DNA of 64,000 bases from Ochotona curzoniae (lineage: Eukaryota > Chordata > Mammalia > Lagomorpha > Ochotonidae). A model generated the notes under the pieces. That model saw only the letters and a list, made by a program, of their open reading frames with translations. It did no database searches and was not told the origin of the DNA. Shown piece by piece: positions 1 through 13,867 of this stretch. The stretch covers positions 19,210,501-19,274,500 of the forward strand of contig NW_024467106.1 of the NCBI RefSeq assembly GCF_017591425.1, in the 5' to 3' direction. The number at the start of each line of letters is the position of its first letter. Positions within the stretch are counted from its first letter, which is position 1. The position numbers and the translations under genes are program-made.

Positions 1-2417
1 TGGTTGCCTGCAAGTTTAAGCATTAGTATAGCCCGAAAAGTACAACAGACAGCATTTCACTTTAAATGTCTCAGGAGATCTCTGCATCAATCTGTTATGG
101 TTCAATTTAACTTGATTTATGGAATTTTCATTTTGGAGGGAAAAAAGCATAATACATTTGAAATAACACATTCACGGTAGCCTTGCAAATTGCTTTCTCA
201 AATTATTTGGCATCTTTAAAAATCATAAAACAAGCACAATCAAGTTTCTATTCTCTTTATTTAGAAATAATTGTCACTTGTATACATTACTTATGAAAAT
301 GCTTCTGGCATTTCATTGAATTTAGTGTTTAAACCTTCTGGCATTATTTACAGAGACCAACATACTTGCAGAAGATCTGGACTACAGAATTTTAACAGCA
401 TGATTATACAAAACCAAGTTGTCTAGTTTGGGAAAATATACCACTTCTGGAAGGAGAACACTTTGGTTCAGGCTCTCAAGAGTAAAGCAGATTAACAGCA
501 CAATATAAAGCTAGGAAATGAGCATGCACGGTTGATTCAGTATGATGGTCAACTTACTCATGGTCTATTTTTTGCAACAATCTCTTAGAGCTGATGCAAG
601 AATTAATAAATGTGGCCTATACATAACTCTGATGCTTTTGAGAGATTTAATCTAATAAAAACACAAACCAAAAGATAAGGCTTATTTTTGTAATGTTCTG
701 GTAATCTCTGGATAAGCAAAGAAGCCATGCCTTTGTTTTTTTCTTTTTTTTTTTTTTTTTTTCCAAAGCCTGGGTGTGTGGCCTATGGACTAGGCTAGAC
801 TCTACTTTGATTAGACAAAGGCAGTAGCAAGATTAAACTGTGATGAGTAGGGAATGCTAAGCTGTGATTTACACAGGTATCTGTGGATTATCGTAATGTG
901 TACCCAAGAAGATATTTTCTGTAACTTTCCAACTTGGCGAGTGAAGTAACTCTGCAGTGTTTTTGTGCCAATAAGCAGGTTATACAGTTATTGGTTATGT
1001 CTCTCTGGGTTTGGAAATATTCAGGGATGACAGTAAACTGATGTAATTTTTAGGACCCTTTATTCTCACACATTTCTTCTGAAAAATCTTTTCTTATTAT
1101 AGCTCTTCGTGCTTTGTTTAATTTGAGGTTACTATTGTTACAAGGATAATTGGATTTTTCTTTTTTTTTCTCAAATCCCTATCTCTGAAAACATTTTCTC
1201 CAGTTCTTCAAAAACAAATAAGAGAGTAGCCATAAAACATTGAGGAAAATAAGAGCAACAGTCATTTAATAGCAGTGCTGACTCTAGAAGAGAAATATTC
1301 ATCATATATGTGCATTTGTCATCTTTGTTACACTATATACAGAGAAAATATATTATAAATAGAACTTGGTATACACTTCACATGATTTCATGCACATGTC
1401 TACCATCACTGATCAGTATAAATTTCATTTTAATTTCTGAACTAGCCAACCACTCACCCATGATACTTACTGCCATTATACTTACTTAGGAATGAAATGT
1501 GAATACCTCACACATTCTTTATGTGATTCTCTAATTATGGAATTCAGGTAAATATAGATATGCAATCAATGAATCAAAATTTGATTATTTATGAGACTCT
1601 TAAATCTGTTTCCAAATTGCCTTCCAGATATTTTTAACAATGTGTGCTCTAACATATTACCATTTTAAAACTGCTTGTGATAAATTTAGTAGTTAAAAAT
1701 ATATCTTTGCTTTTAGGTTAACATGGAACTTAATATTTTTTAATATATGTATTCTCTATTAATGCTTCTTTTCAAGTAATTTTTGCATTTGTTTTTAGTT
1801 TTATTTTTTCTCTAGGATATTTGTCTTCTTAATTGATGTATAAGATCTCTCCATACCAAGAACTTTTTATGTTGTATATTTTAACAACTTTTTCCTCATT
1901 TGTTTCAGTTACTTCTTATGACTGAAAAAAATTAATTTTTATAAGACATAGTTTACAAGACTTTTTCCTTGTGCCTTCTTTCCAACGCTGGCTTCATATT
2001 TGGAAAAACTTTCTTGATCTTTAGAAAAATAACATTAATCAACATCCTCTTCTAGTTCATCTAAGAGTTCATAATTTATGTTAAAATTTTAGTCAATCCA
2101 GGTAACTTAAACATATGATGGAAGTAAATATGTGACATTTTGCTTTTAAAATATGAATTCAGTGCCATGTATGGAATATCCTTTGTTCTTCCCATTGATT
2201 TGAAAACCCACCTTTTAATTTTATTTTATGCTTTATGACAGTAAGAGTGGGGCAGAGACATTCCAATAGAAATCATGTTGAGTAGCAGCTAATTGCACAG
2301 AGCACTATTCAAACATTTTCTATAGACACTTCAGAATCAAAACACAGTGGTTTGCTTGGTAATTATTATTTTCCATGAGCAGTTGAGTGGGAGACAAATG
2401 GAAAACATGCTTTTCAC
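1..2417. other. intergenic DNA, no gene seen
   Basis: AT-rich sequence with frequent stops in all frames and no family I recognise. A T-rich run lies near 734-762. I see no exon-like block with splice signals. Confidence 0.5.
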
Positions 2418-2722
2418 TGCCGGAGACCAGCTCAGGCTGACTGAGAGCTTGCAAAGGATGCATGGATCAGCGAATCGATAAGAAGACGAGATAAGACGCG
2501 GACCACTGTGGCTTGATGCTCATAATGGACAATTCTGAAAAGTTGCCTTGTTTATTTATACACAAATCATCAGAAGCTTTTGCACAACATCCAATTGTTT
2601 CATTTTTACATCATGGTTAAGAAAATACGAAAAACAATCCTAAGGAAAACGTTTTCAACAATCATTACTCATTGAAACCTGCAGTCACCTTCCTGCTGGA
2701 GCCAGGAACTCCACGGTCGGCA
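2418..2722 (-). mobile_element. solo LTR of an endogenous retrovirus (ERV2/betaretrovirus-like)
   Basis: The segment begins TGCCGGAGAC and ends GGTCGGCA, giving TG...CA ends with inverted termini TGCCG/CGGCA. Read on the minus strand it contains an overlapping TATAAA/AATAAA motif (complement of about 2551-2558). About 130 bp of R/U5-like sequence follows, ending CTGGTCTCCGGCA. At about 305 bp with no gag, pol or env beside it, it fits a solo LTR left by recombination between the two LTRs. The flanking hexamers (TTTCAC and GTGCAT) do not match, so no clean target-site duplication is visible. The family is inferred from overall shape, not from a consensus match. Confidence 0.6.
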
Positions 2723-5700
2723 GTGCATGCGGTTACATAGTGACAAATGATTTACCTATTCTTAAAATCAAGTTTTACTAAATACAAACAAACTAATATT
2801 GCTTAGAATATTAAGAGTAGAGAATTAAAAGATCATAAAAGGATCTTCTAAAAGCATATAACAGATTCTTTGCTGAATCTTATAATCAAATCATGCATTA
2901 TTATAAATAATTATTATAAATCTTATAATCAAAGTACTCACACTATGGAAACGTCTATCATTGCTACCAAGTCCAAGAGGGAGAAAGTGAACAACCACGA
3001 CTCAATGCACATCAGAAAGTTCTGATTTGGGATTTAATACCGTAATGTACCACAATGACATTAAAACAAAAGACTATTGATTTTCCCATAAACATATCAC
3101 AACTTCAGTTTTAATTTTTTGAAGATATTGAGTTGTTCATTAAAAAGCCTATATGTACATGAAAATAACTCCTTCAATGGCAGCTACAGTGACAATCCAA
3201 AGGTTCACCTTGTGTATATGCACAGTTGGGATGCAAAAAAAAAAGTGCCCATATTTTGTTTATTTTAACAATGCATATTCACACATTATTATTATCATCA
3301 TTTTTTCTTTGAATATAACAGGCAAAGTACATGACAATAATTTATAAAATTGTTGATGATCAAAACATCAATCCACTAGATAATAGGTTAGGATTGATAT
3401 CATTCTTCAGTTCAAACTGAAAGTACCATGAACCAGTCCTAGCATAATGCCAAGCACATTGTAGGCACCCAGTAAATGAAAAAAAAAAAAAGACCTGTAA
3501 CTCAGAAAAAATGCATGTTTGCCTTAAAACACATAAAGAGTTTCATGAATAGTGTTTATTAGTAAAACCTTTAACACATACAGAAAACTAATACCATGAT
3601 TTCCTTTACAACTATGGAATTGTATCTAATTGCTTTGCTCTTATTTTTTCTTTGTAAATTTTTGTAAGATTTGAATATTGTTGAGTAAAATCTAGTATTA
3701 GAGAAATATCTCTTGCAAAAATTTGGAAGTAACCATGGTATGTTCTGAAGGCTATGTGTCATGGACCAGAATGGACATAAAATAACATGGGCATAAAATG
3801 ACACAAAACGTGAAAAGAAGAAAAAATGGACTCTAGACTGAGTCTAGAAAGAACTGAGATATAATTTACTTTAGATACTAATATATTTAATTAAACAATT
3901 TTGTGATAAAGGTAACATAAGTGTCTTCAGAAGCTAGTATCAGTAGTAGTTATTCTATTAATATCCCAAGGAAGTGGAGTTTTAGCACCAAGCCTTTCCT
4001 TGACATGACATTAATAGCTATCCTGTGCCACAGTCTGTTCCAAATATATTATGCCTATTAATTAGTTTATTTGTCACTAGAATTCTGGGAGGCAGGTACT
4101 GTTCTTCTGATGTCTTCATTTTTACAAATAGGAGAACTAGTTTTGCAATTTCCTCAAGATCACGAAGACCTCATGTGGTAGAATCATGATTTTAATCAAG
4201 GAAGCCTGAATCCAGCACCTGTACTCTTGACCCCTGTTCCACGCATTCATTTCTTTGTTCAACAAATGTGAACTGCAGGCTTACAGATGTTCCTGGCATC
4301 ATGCCCCGTGCTGAGAATCTGGTGGAGGTCAGAGTGAGAACAATACCTGCTCTCGTGGGGCTTCTAGTCTAGAGGTAAACAGGGCTTAAGTCAACAGATA
4401 AATATAGATGTGCTGATTCATTTAAGGAATGTAAAGGGAAATAATGGGGATTCCAGAATCTACAGCAGGGCCCATTTCTTTGATATGAAGACCAGAAAAG
4501 TTCTCTTAAGTAAGAGATAAGACAGCTAAAATTACATAGATTTGTAAATTTTAAGGATGAGTGAGGAAAAAATGTGCCGGACACTGAAAGAGCATGGCAA
4601 AATGTTTCTAATCCTAATGACACAATTTCTTAGTGAAACTGATACATTTACCTTAGGTCAATGCCATTACAATGAATTTCTCTGCATCGGTTTATTCTGA
4701 CCCTTATCACTAAAATCTTGTGAATTGGCTTCACTTAGAGTTGGACAAGAGTAGAATGCACTGATGGTACAGTTTCAGTACTTTGATGACTGTGAGTCCT
4801 TTCCCCTTGCAGGATAAACTCACATGTATGCCAGTCTCCAGTACATTATTTTCAGACCCAAAGCTTTCAAAGCAGTAGACCAGAATCTCCATTGCAGTGA
4901 CCTGGATCCTAAATTTAGTTCTCACCCAGGTCCAATCTGCCTTCTGTTTGACTGTTAAATGCTGTGTCAGATATTTCTCACTCTCTCATTCGTAAAGTTT
5001 TAGAACTAGGTTAAATATTGGGTAAAGTGAAAAATGTGAACACTTAAAAAATTAAAACTAGGTTTAGTAGCATGTGATTCAACATTGTTTTGATAGATTT
5101 TGCTAAAAAGAAAGTCCATCTGGAAGACAGTCTGAATGAAATCATGTTTTGAATATTTAGGGGAAGCAAACAGACACCATTTTGTCTTAGCAGTCATGTG
5201 CTGAGTGAGTAATGCTGGTGTTCTTTTACAAGACTGTTTTAGTATAAAACTGTAGTAAACTGTGCTGTTAAGTATTTCCCCACTACAAGCATGGAAACGA
5301 GACTTACTCATAATATTTATTTCTTCTCCCGAGTGCCTTTGCAGACCTGAAACATCTGAACTAACAAAAGCCCTCCAACTTATAATGCAACACAGCTGCT
5401 CCGAGGATTGCGTGCGTGCATGTGTGTGTGTGTGCCATGGGAGGGGATTTCCTTATATTTATGCATTTATGTGCCCTCTGGAGAAGGGGCAAGTTCAGTC
5501 CAACTGGAATCCAAAGTGTTTTTTACTGGCCATTTGTTAGATGTAAAGTGTTGGCTCCTGTCTATCTTCTAAGCAGTGTGCAGCTGAGAGCTATAAAAGA
5601 CAAGACTGTGCATTGTTTCAGAACAGTGATGGCAACGGTTGGCATTTTCCATGAAAAAAAAATGTTTTTTACCCATGCAGAATAGCATGTTTATTACATA

Positions 5701-5929
5701 AAAATGAGAATTACACAGAACCAACTAGCAGAAGGAATGTTGACATAGCCACTTTCTATTAGTAATGACTTCAAATCACTGAGTTATGCCCAACTCACGC
5801 ACTAGGCTTTTGGTAGAGTAGAAACAAAAATGGTTATCAGCCTTATAATTTAGTCTTTTTTATTCTTCACCTTTATCTGTGCAAATTGGTAAGAGAGAAA
5901 AGAGCATAAGCTTCAGAAAAATTACATTA
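2723..5929. other. intergenic DNA, no gene seen
   Basis: AT-rich and unremarkable. A short alternating GT run lies at about 5410-5434. No open frame here has recognisable protein similarity. Confidence 0.5.
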
Positions 5930-6230
5930 ATTTATTTTCCTTTCATCTAAAAGGCAGAGTATCGGAGATGCAGGCAATAACAGAGAGATCTTCCCTCTAC
6001 TGGATAGATCCACACATCCCTTCAACCATGCCAAAGCCAGGATCCTGGAATACATCTTACTTACTTGGCGGGGGGGGACCCAGACTTTGGCACCATCACC
6101 TGCCACTTCCTTGGGTGCTCGTTTATACGAAGCTGGACTGGGAAGCAGGAGGGCTTGCACTCTGGGACTCTGATAGAGGAAGCAGATGTCCCCAAGCAGT
6201 CCTTACTGTGTCTCTCACTTCACTGTAGGA
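5930..6230 (-). mobile_element. old, diverged tRNA-derived SINE (C-repeat type)
   Basis: On the minus strand it keeps the C-repeat order: a degraded promoter head at the right, the central GGAAGCAGGAGGG-like block, the AGCCAGGATCC block and an AGATCTTCC motif near the tail. Many substitutions and an added G run (6069-6076) mark it as older than its neighbour at 6.3 kb. Confidence 0.55.
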
Positions 6231-6294
6231 GACATTACCCATGTAGAATACACCCTCAAGGAAAATGTTCCTTCTTGTCTCTCTTATGTCTTTT

Positions 6295-6625
6295 TTAATC
6301 TTTTATTTGTTTGTTTGTTTTATTGGAAAGTCAGATTTACAAAGAGAAGAACAGTCAGAGAGGAAGATCTTCTATCCGCTGGCTCACTCCCAAAGTGGCT
6401 GCAACGGAGCTGAGCTGATCCGAAGCCAGGAGTCAGTAGATTCTTCTGGGTCTCCCACAGGGGTGCAGGGTCCCAAAGCTTTGGGCCATCCTTGATTGTT
6501 TTTCCTGGGACACGAGCAGGGAGCTGGATGGGAAGAGGAGCAGCCAGGATACCAACTCACACCCATATGGGATTCTGAGCACATGCAAGGCGAGGACTTT
6601 AGCCACTAGACTATTGTGTTGGGTC
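6295..6625 (-). mobile_element. CSINE with 14 bp target-site duplication
   Basis: A full-length minus-strand copy, from an A-rich tail (T-rich at the left) through AAGATCTTC and CCCAAAGCTTTGGG to the tRNA-like head at the right. It is flanked by CTCTTATGTCTTTT (6281-6294) and CTCTTCTGTCTTTT (6626-6639), a 14 bp direct repeat with one mismatch. That is the signature of L1-driven insertion. Confidence 0.85.
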
Positions 6626-6639
6626 CTCTTCTGTCTTTT

Positions 6640-8525
6640 CCAATCTGTTTAATTATCTAACTGAACTTTACCCTAGGTATACAATGTTAGGGATCTCACA
6701 CTATGACTAATGACTGGAATACATGTTTGAGAGTCATCTTTAGATCCTTGTGGGGACAGAGTGTGGCATATAGGGGAGTCCAGAGATGATAAATTCAATC
6801 CGAGATGATCCCCCAAAAGTTAATGAAACAACTATATTCACACAGTAAACAAGGAGTCTGCCAAATGCTGGAATTTCTGTTAATAACAGGTGAAATCAAG
6901 CAAATTGAATTTATTTAAAGGAGGTTAATGGGAGTGACCTGTCAATTGTTTGCCTTCTAAGCAGCACTCTTCAAACATTAGAATAGATTACATAAGTTAT
7001 ACAGATTGTCAATTTATATGATCTCGGGTTTGATTTCACAATGGGTCATCAGACTATAGAACGAACTTCCAATCATTGCTCCTGAACATTGAGTCTTGAA
7101 TGAGTCTAGCAAAAAGCAGTAGGACACTTTTGGGATGCTTTCATGGTCCTGGTCACAGCAGCAGCAGCAGTGTGGAGCAGTTGTGCTGCTAACAGCATGT
7201 CAGAGCACACCTGCTCCAGGACACAACCTGACCCACAGTGCCTTGCTTAACGTTCCTTATTGTTGGCCAATTTTTAGTCTGATTTTCCAACCTTCTTGTT
7301 TTGATTTGGGAGCTTTATGATATCCTTCTTGCAATTCACATTGCATGTAAAATGGAGGCGATAAGAATAGGTGACATCAGAAAATAAAAGATGACTTTAC
7401 TTTTTAAAAACTTTGCTTCAGCACTATACCATGGGCATGTAGAGAAATGCAAATATAAAGAAGATCTAAAGATGTGAAAATTTGTTGTCATAACTCATGA
7501 AGTTATAAAAGCTGGGATACCTTTCCCCAAAGTGATATGATAATGGCTGGTCCTCAGCCACGCTGTGATATTTATGTCTGTCCTGATTGGCATTTTGCTA
7601 CCCATCACCCAACCTCATTGATCACAGCTGCTCTCCCAAAATACCCCTTTGGTATGAACACCTCCTGCTGCATTCCGAGTTGAGGCTGTATTTCTCTTAC
7701 CTAATCAAAACCTCTAGTTTGAATCATTTTCATCCTCATGACTTAAATAGTATGCTATGTGCTATACATCACAGCTGAGTCAGCTTAAAATCCTGACCAT
7801 ATTAATCGGTGCAGTACAGGCGTATCTAAGTTTGATGGCTGGATGCATGGCCATTGTATCTCTCACAAACGGATGTCATAAAACTATAGCAAGACCTTCT
7901 TGGGGCTCAAAGAGGGACATGCCTGATTTATGATTTCTTGATAGCACTTAACATTTTATTTGGACTTAGAGATAATTCTAGACACATCAATCAAACAAGC
8001 TGTTTTCGAATCTTCCTTCTCAGCTGTTCCTGGTGCCAGATTGTCTAACAAATAGAGGCATAAACAGATGTAGTTTGTGACTGGTGGAGATCATTCTGTG
8101 TCATGCAATAGGCCAGCTGGTGATACGATCCACAGGCTAGTCCACGGCCTGAGTCATTCCAGGAGGCTTCTCACCCCTCGTGCACACAGGCCATGCTGAA
8201 TGTCACACTTCAACAAAATAACACAAACTAAAACATCTGCTAACGAACTTGGTATTTGGCTATAGCATGTATTACCATAACCAGATCTTCCAAAGTAGAA
8301 CTTTCATGACCTCATGGTAACAAAAAAAAAAAAAATAGGATCATTTGAAATGGAATTTTGGCCAAAAAAAATATCGAAGGAGCATGTGACTGATAGCGGA
8401 GACCATAGACATATTTGAGTGGATGCACATAACATATATGAGAGTACTTCAAAAAGCAAACATTGATCTCACAATTTGGTGACAAAAAGGATGACTACCC
8501 AGACCAAAATGAATATTTTCCATTA
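6640..8525. other. intergenic DNA, no gene seen
   Basis: No gene recognised. A five-unit CAG run lies at 7156-7170. Sequence near 8435-8480 (GAGTACTTCAAAAAGC) resembles one terminus of a mariner-type element and may be a remnant into which the next SINE inserted. Confidence 0.45.
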
Positions 8526-8850
8526 TTTTTTTAAGATTTATTTATTTTTATTGGAAAGGCAGATATACAGAGAGGAGAGACAGAGGAAGATCTTCTGTAT
8601 GATGGTTCACTCCCCAAGCGGCTGCAACGGCTGGAGCTGAGCAAATCTGAAACCAGGAACTAGGAGCCTCTTCTGGGTCTCCCATGTAGGTGCAGGGTTT
8701 CAAGGCTTTGGCCATCCTCGACTGCCTTCCCAGGCCACAAGCTGGAAGCTGGATGGGAAGCAGAGTGGCCGGGATTAGAACCGGTGCCTCAGTGGGATCC
8801 CAGCGCCTTCAAGGTGAAGACTTTAGCCGCTGGGCTACTGGGCCTGGCCC
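8526..8850 (-). mobile_element. CSINE, full length
   Basis: Minus-strand copy running from TTTTTTTAAGATTTATTT (tail) to TGGGCCTGGCCC (head). GGATTAGAACCGG, the complement of a B-box-like motif, and the TCTGGGTCTCCCA block are present. Moderately diverged; no unambiguous target-site duplication. Confidence 0.85.
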
Positions 8851-10559
8851 TGATTTTTAAGACTTCCTCAATATGAAGCATATATTTGTGCATATATAAA
8901 ACACACATGCACACATAAAACATATGTGTTTGACATATGATGATGTTATCTCAATTTATGACATGACAGAATAGCTATAGAACAATATATAGATTTTAAA
9001 CTGCTTTTCAGAATTTCAAAATATTTTCATCCATTATCAAGTTTTAAAACACAAAAAATGTACTTGAATAGTACAACTTGCACACATGTATTTGGAGAGT
9101 AATAGGAACTACTGTACAAATAGTGAGAACTTTCAGAGGTAGAATTGCCGGTGAATTTTTCTTTCTGTTTTTTGATTTTCTGAAATCCCTCACTATGTTT
9201 ATGTATTTTAAATTAATCTATGTGCCTACATAATTTATGCATTTTATAATTTACATTTATGCCCAATTATATAGTTATGCTTATAACTCAGGACAATTAA
9301 AAGATAAACACATCTTTCCACAAGCCCCCTTCTATGTGTAACATTATCTTGACTTACAAATTTTGATCAAATTTTCTATTAAAATACTTTCATTTCTTCT
9401 TCAAGAAAGATACAGAGTAGGAATATTTTTGAGATTTTGCCTATCTGAAGACTACCTGCTGAAGGTTAACTTACAAAGATAATGGTTTAGCATAGAATTT
9501 TCTTCTATAGTTAGGCATTTCAGAAGCTTGCAGCCAGTCTAAATTTTGTGCTATTAAGAATGACATCTTTCTGGTTTGTCTAGTTACTCTCACAGTGATT
9601 AATTAACATGCAAGTGGGAGGAACATTGGATCCACTGGTTGCTAATCAGAGGCTTGTTTTAATCTGAAGGTCAATGTCACCTGGAACATGAGACCTCTGT
9701 GGTCTCCTGGGGCAGCTACACTGAGACTGTATTCTCTTCAACGCAGAATTCTGTGTATTCCATGTGTTATCTTCAACAGTAACTGTGACACATGGCCTGT
9801 GAGTGACTAAATGTTACATAAGCTTTTCACCCACTCCTGTTGGATTTTCATCATTTGAAAAGTCTTTTAGTCAAAGACCTGATGGACTCACAAGGAGGGT
9901 TGCTGAATCTCAGCTAACATAGAGCAGAGCAGGTCTGGCTTAGAGGACAGCTCTGCCAAACAAGCTCTTGATGTCATGAATGAATTCTAGGCAAATGAGT
10001 TACAGTGATGTGATTTCAGTACAGCTTCTTCTTACTGGGGGAGGAGGATGGGAGGCACGTTCTATACTCTGTACACCATAGCAACAGAGGCTAAAATGGG
10101 ACTATCTGTCAAGGAATAGCAAAACTTTTTGTTTTCAACTCCATTGCCTTGCAAGGCACCAGGCATTTTGCAGAATCTAGCATAGTCACTGGATATCCCC
10201 AGGGGAAGTGAGTAAAAGCAAAAAGCAACAGCTACAATTATACTTTCGTATGCTATTACTTTTGTGCCAGACTCCTCCGTGAGCCATCCTACTGAATTGG
10301 TTGTAGAAACTGCTCATAACTCCCAACTGCTTTGTTGTAATAATGTAACTGAGTCTGCCAATAGGACTGTCTTCTTATACTGCTTAAGCCACCAAGTGTT
10401 GCCAATGAAGACCCAGTCACAGGGTGACAAGAAGAGCAAATATCATCTTATACAGATTTAAATAAAATCACCACTTCAGGATTTTATATATATATAGATC
10501 TCACTCTTGCTTTCTCTATTTCTCTTTCTCATTGAAATGGAAATAAGTTACAAACTTAG
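8851..10559. other. intergenic DNA, no gene seen
   Basis: AT-rich, with alternating purine-pyrimidine stretches near 8880-8935 (ATATATAAAACACACATGCACACA). No gene or clear repeat family recognised. Confidence 0.45.
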
Positions 10560-10672
10560 ATATTTTTGCTGTGTGGAGTGTGCGTGGAAGAACCAGGACA
10601 TGAACCAGGGCCCGGGTAGGATGCCGGCATTGCAGGCAATAGCTTTACCTGCCACATGCAGTGCCAGCCTCC
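10560..10672 (-). mobile_element. SINE 5' fragment
   Basis: GAACCAGGACATGAACCAGGGCCC...GGATGCCGGCATTGCAGGC matches the head half of an old minus-strand C-repeat. The tail half is missing or unrecognisable. Confidence 0.5.
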
Positions 10673-10921
10673 TTAAGAAGAAGTGCTCTCAGAGATTTTC
10701 CTATTTTAGTAGATTAAAAGAGAAATATGACATTCATAAAAATCAAGTAGATCATAAACATATAAAAATGTTTGAAAATAATCAAATGGAACTTTAAAGT
10801 TACATTTTGAGACAAATTATTTTTAATGTAAAATCTAATATAGAAATTGGCTTCCATATGTAAGTCAGTAAGTCAGTGCAAATTTTCATGTTTTCCTAGA
10901 ATCCACCTGAAAATAATGTGT

Positions 10922-11020
10922 GGGTCATCATAAGACTCATGGGAGATGCTTATTATGAAAAACTGTATAAATTTCAAAATTGTCTTTCACTGAACAGTTC
11001 CACAAACTTTGTGAAGTACC
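10922..11020. mobile_element. mariner-like short inverted-repeat element
   Basis: The left end GGTCATCATAAGACTCATGG and the right end CCACAAACTTTGTGAAGTACC read as degraded inverted copies of a GGTACTTC-A5-GTTCATGG-type terminus. Between them lies the TGCTTATTATGAAAAACT core seen in mammalian mariner-derived short elements. Non-coding remnant; family from memory. Confidence 0.45.
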
Positions 11021-13420
11021 ATTGTACATTAAAATCATTTTTTAAATACAGAAATTTTACAATTAAGAACTCATCCTTTTGGTAAAATTAAATATTTGAC
11101 CTAAACCTGAGAAGTTTTTTATGACCTACATCACATTGTTACTTATGAGAATAAAGTTTTGGAACTAACCTAAGTTTCCTATGAGAAGCCATACAATAAA
11201 CTTGGTATAATTTTCAACAAAAAAAATTATGCTGAGAAATGCTTAATGTCATGGAGAGTTTTTAAAATATCACTCATTTTAAGGTTCCTTCAGCAAGTTT
11301 TGGTAGGGAATATTCCTTTTTTTGTGAATATTGGTGTGTGCTAAAATGCTAATAATTATTTCATCTGTAATTGTGGATCACTTCAAATTTCTTATATCTG
11401 CTTATCTTTGTTTTCTCACTAGCCTGCATTCTACACGTGCAATTTAAGTAGCAACAATTGTTTCTTAAAATTATATCTACAGTTTTTAATCTAAGAACTC
11501 GTTCTTCATGTTAGCAGTGCCATCTGCTGATAAGTCTTTGGAGTACTTATTCAGAACCACAAAAATGTACGATTTTAGGGAAGGTAGCACTTCTCTAAAT
11601 CAATCATCTAACTGTTTGAGAAAAGTAACATATATAAGAAACCCTGTGAATTTTATATAACTTACCAAATGTTACATACGATGCCATGAAGACGCTTTTC
11701 ACAATTCGAACATACTCTGTCATTCTTTTGTTCCTTCATTTGATGTCGCACTTTTCCCATCTGCAATTTGTAGTCATTTCTTTTCATAGAAAGTAATAAA
11801 AGAGGCTATTTGAATTTTAAGTATATACGCTAACAAGCAAATTACAATGAACATTCATCCCAGGATCAAGATACAATGAAATACCTTCATAAACAAATAA
11901 TGAGAAAATCAGATTAGATACAGTTTTATTGCTAGAATGTGTTTATGAAGGACGTTGAATCTGTTCCGTTCGTATTAACATTACATTGACATGAGAATTG
12001 TGTTGTAGTAATTATTATGCATGTGCTGTGGCCCTGTGGATCTAATGCCGTAATGAATTATTAAATGAAAACATTGACGTAACAAATATGTGACAATTTT
12101 TAGGGCATGGATTGGGAAAGGATTATGGATCTTTCACAATGCAGGCTGAGTTACCGACACAAAGACATGTGTAATGGCTTAGAGGAAATAATAAGGAACA
12201 GAAGATGACATAACATTGCCTGTGTTCTTTTCATTTTGTCTACAAGGATGTAAATCAAAGATTCTTTTCAATGTCATCTCAATTCCAGGCACACTAAGCT
12301 TACAGTAATTCCCAAATCTACCCATCCTGTCGGGGAGAGCAGTCCAGCACAAGAGTGCTTCTCTCCACGAACCCTGACCCAGGGTCACCTGGTGCTAAAT
12401 CCTAGTAACCACAAGCAACGTCTTTAATCGTCATTCTGCAACTATACTTGGGGTCCACATCCACGTTTCTTTCAATCATTGTTGACTTTGTGAAAATTTA
12501 AACAGTATTTGCCTGCTTGAAATCTCCTTGCTGCTGTCTGTTGCTTGCAAAGGTCTGGTGTCTCCATAACCAATTCTTTTTGAGCACGGACCTAACGAAT
12601 TAATGCGTGAATCTCAATGTTCTTGCTACATCTATTGACATCTCTGTCTTCTAACAAAGTTGTTTTTCTCAACTTTTTAGCTAAGTAGTTTTTGTTGATA
12701 GGGAAGACAAACCTGACCCTGGCTCCAAGTAGCTCTGCATTTTTCAAGTTCCATGAATGTTCTGCAACAGCATAAACAAAGACCTATTGCAGGACTGTAG
12801 GCTACAACATGAGCTTACAGAGAAGCATCTAGCACAGCTCTGTGGAACTGTTTTTAGAACTACACAGCAATTCCAATTCAGTGATTAAAATACTCAAATT
12901 ATACCACCTAGAAATAAAATCAGGGGGCTCGGAAGAAACCATAGCAACAGCAGTGATGAAAATTCAAATTTCTTCACATCTACTTTAAAAGAAAAGAAAA
13001 AAAAATAGAAGAAAAAGAATGAATACAACCACATAAAACTCATACCTTTAGCATAACAGCTTCGATTAGTTGAGAATGTCCAAACCTCACGTTACCTGTA
13101 AAACTAGCAAAACGAAAAGAAAACATCGCTTAAGTCCCTCCCACGCATGAGGAAAGAGTTTCATGGAAGGCAAGAGCTGTCCAGGACAAACAGAGAGAAA
13201 AGAGCGGACTAGAGTAAACTGGAGACCAGACTAACAATCATGTCCAGGAAAAGAAAATCAATGTGAGGTCCAAAACCACAGAGGGTTCCTGACCTCATGG
13301 AAGGAACCTATGGCAATAGTAGAAGATTGGACTTCCGGAAGAGAGAAGAGTCACCACGAGCCACACAATACTCTAAGCTGGATGAAATACTCCAAAACAA
13401 GCTTTGGGAATGTGAGAAAA
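11021..13420. other. intergenic DNA, no gene seen
   Basis: Unremarkable AT-rich sequence. No exon-like or repeat structure that I can name. Confidence 0.45.
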
Positions 13421-13510
13421 AAGAAGGAAGAGAAGGAGGAGGAGAAGAAGGAAGGAAAGAAAGAAGGAAGGAAGGAAGGAAGGGAGAAGAAAGAAAAAGA
13501 GAAGAAAAGA
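13421..13510 (+). repeat. purine-rich AAGG/GAAG low-complexity tract
   Basis: Almost pure purine sequence built from GAAGGA, AAGAAGG and GGAGGA units. Lys/Glu/Gly-rich open frames across it are composition artefacts. Confidence 0.85.
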
Positions 13511-13867
13511 ACCTTGCATCAAGATTTTCAAGTTAAGAATGTGAAAAATTTTGGAGTTGATTTAACTCGGAGAAATTATTTACGGAATAATGACTAAATC
13601 ATAGAGTACGTGACAATATACATGAAAGTTTAATAAAATGAAATGAATAAAGGCAAAAAAAACCAAAAAAGCATCAAATAAGATAATTTAAACTAGAAAT
13701 AAAAACAGTTCTACTTACATGTTGAAAGGACCGACCATGTATGGGAGAAAATTGATCCACAATTAACTTGTGACATAGCCCCATAAAACGACAATATTTC
13801 AAAAGATGAAGAAATTTCTGGTTTTCGCTTTTCTGGAAAATACCTTTATTCTCTTTAAATCCTAAAG

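Noticed and set aside
7156..7170. (CAG)5 run
   Set aside because: Too short to be notable and not in a gene.
13297..13597. Lys/Glu/Gly-rich small proteins
   Set aside because: They arise from the purine-rich low-complexity tract.
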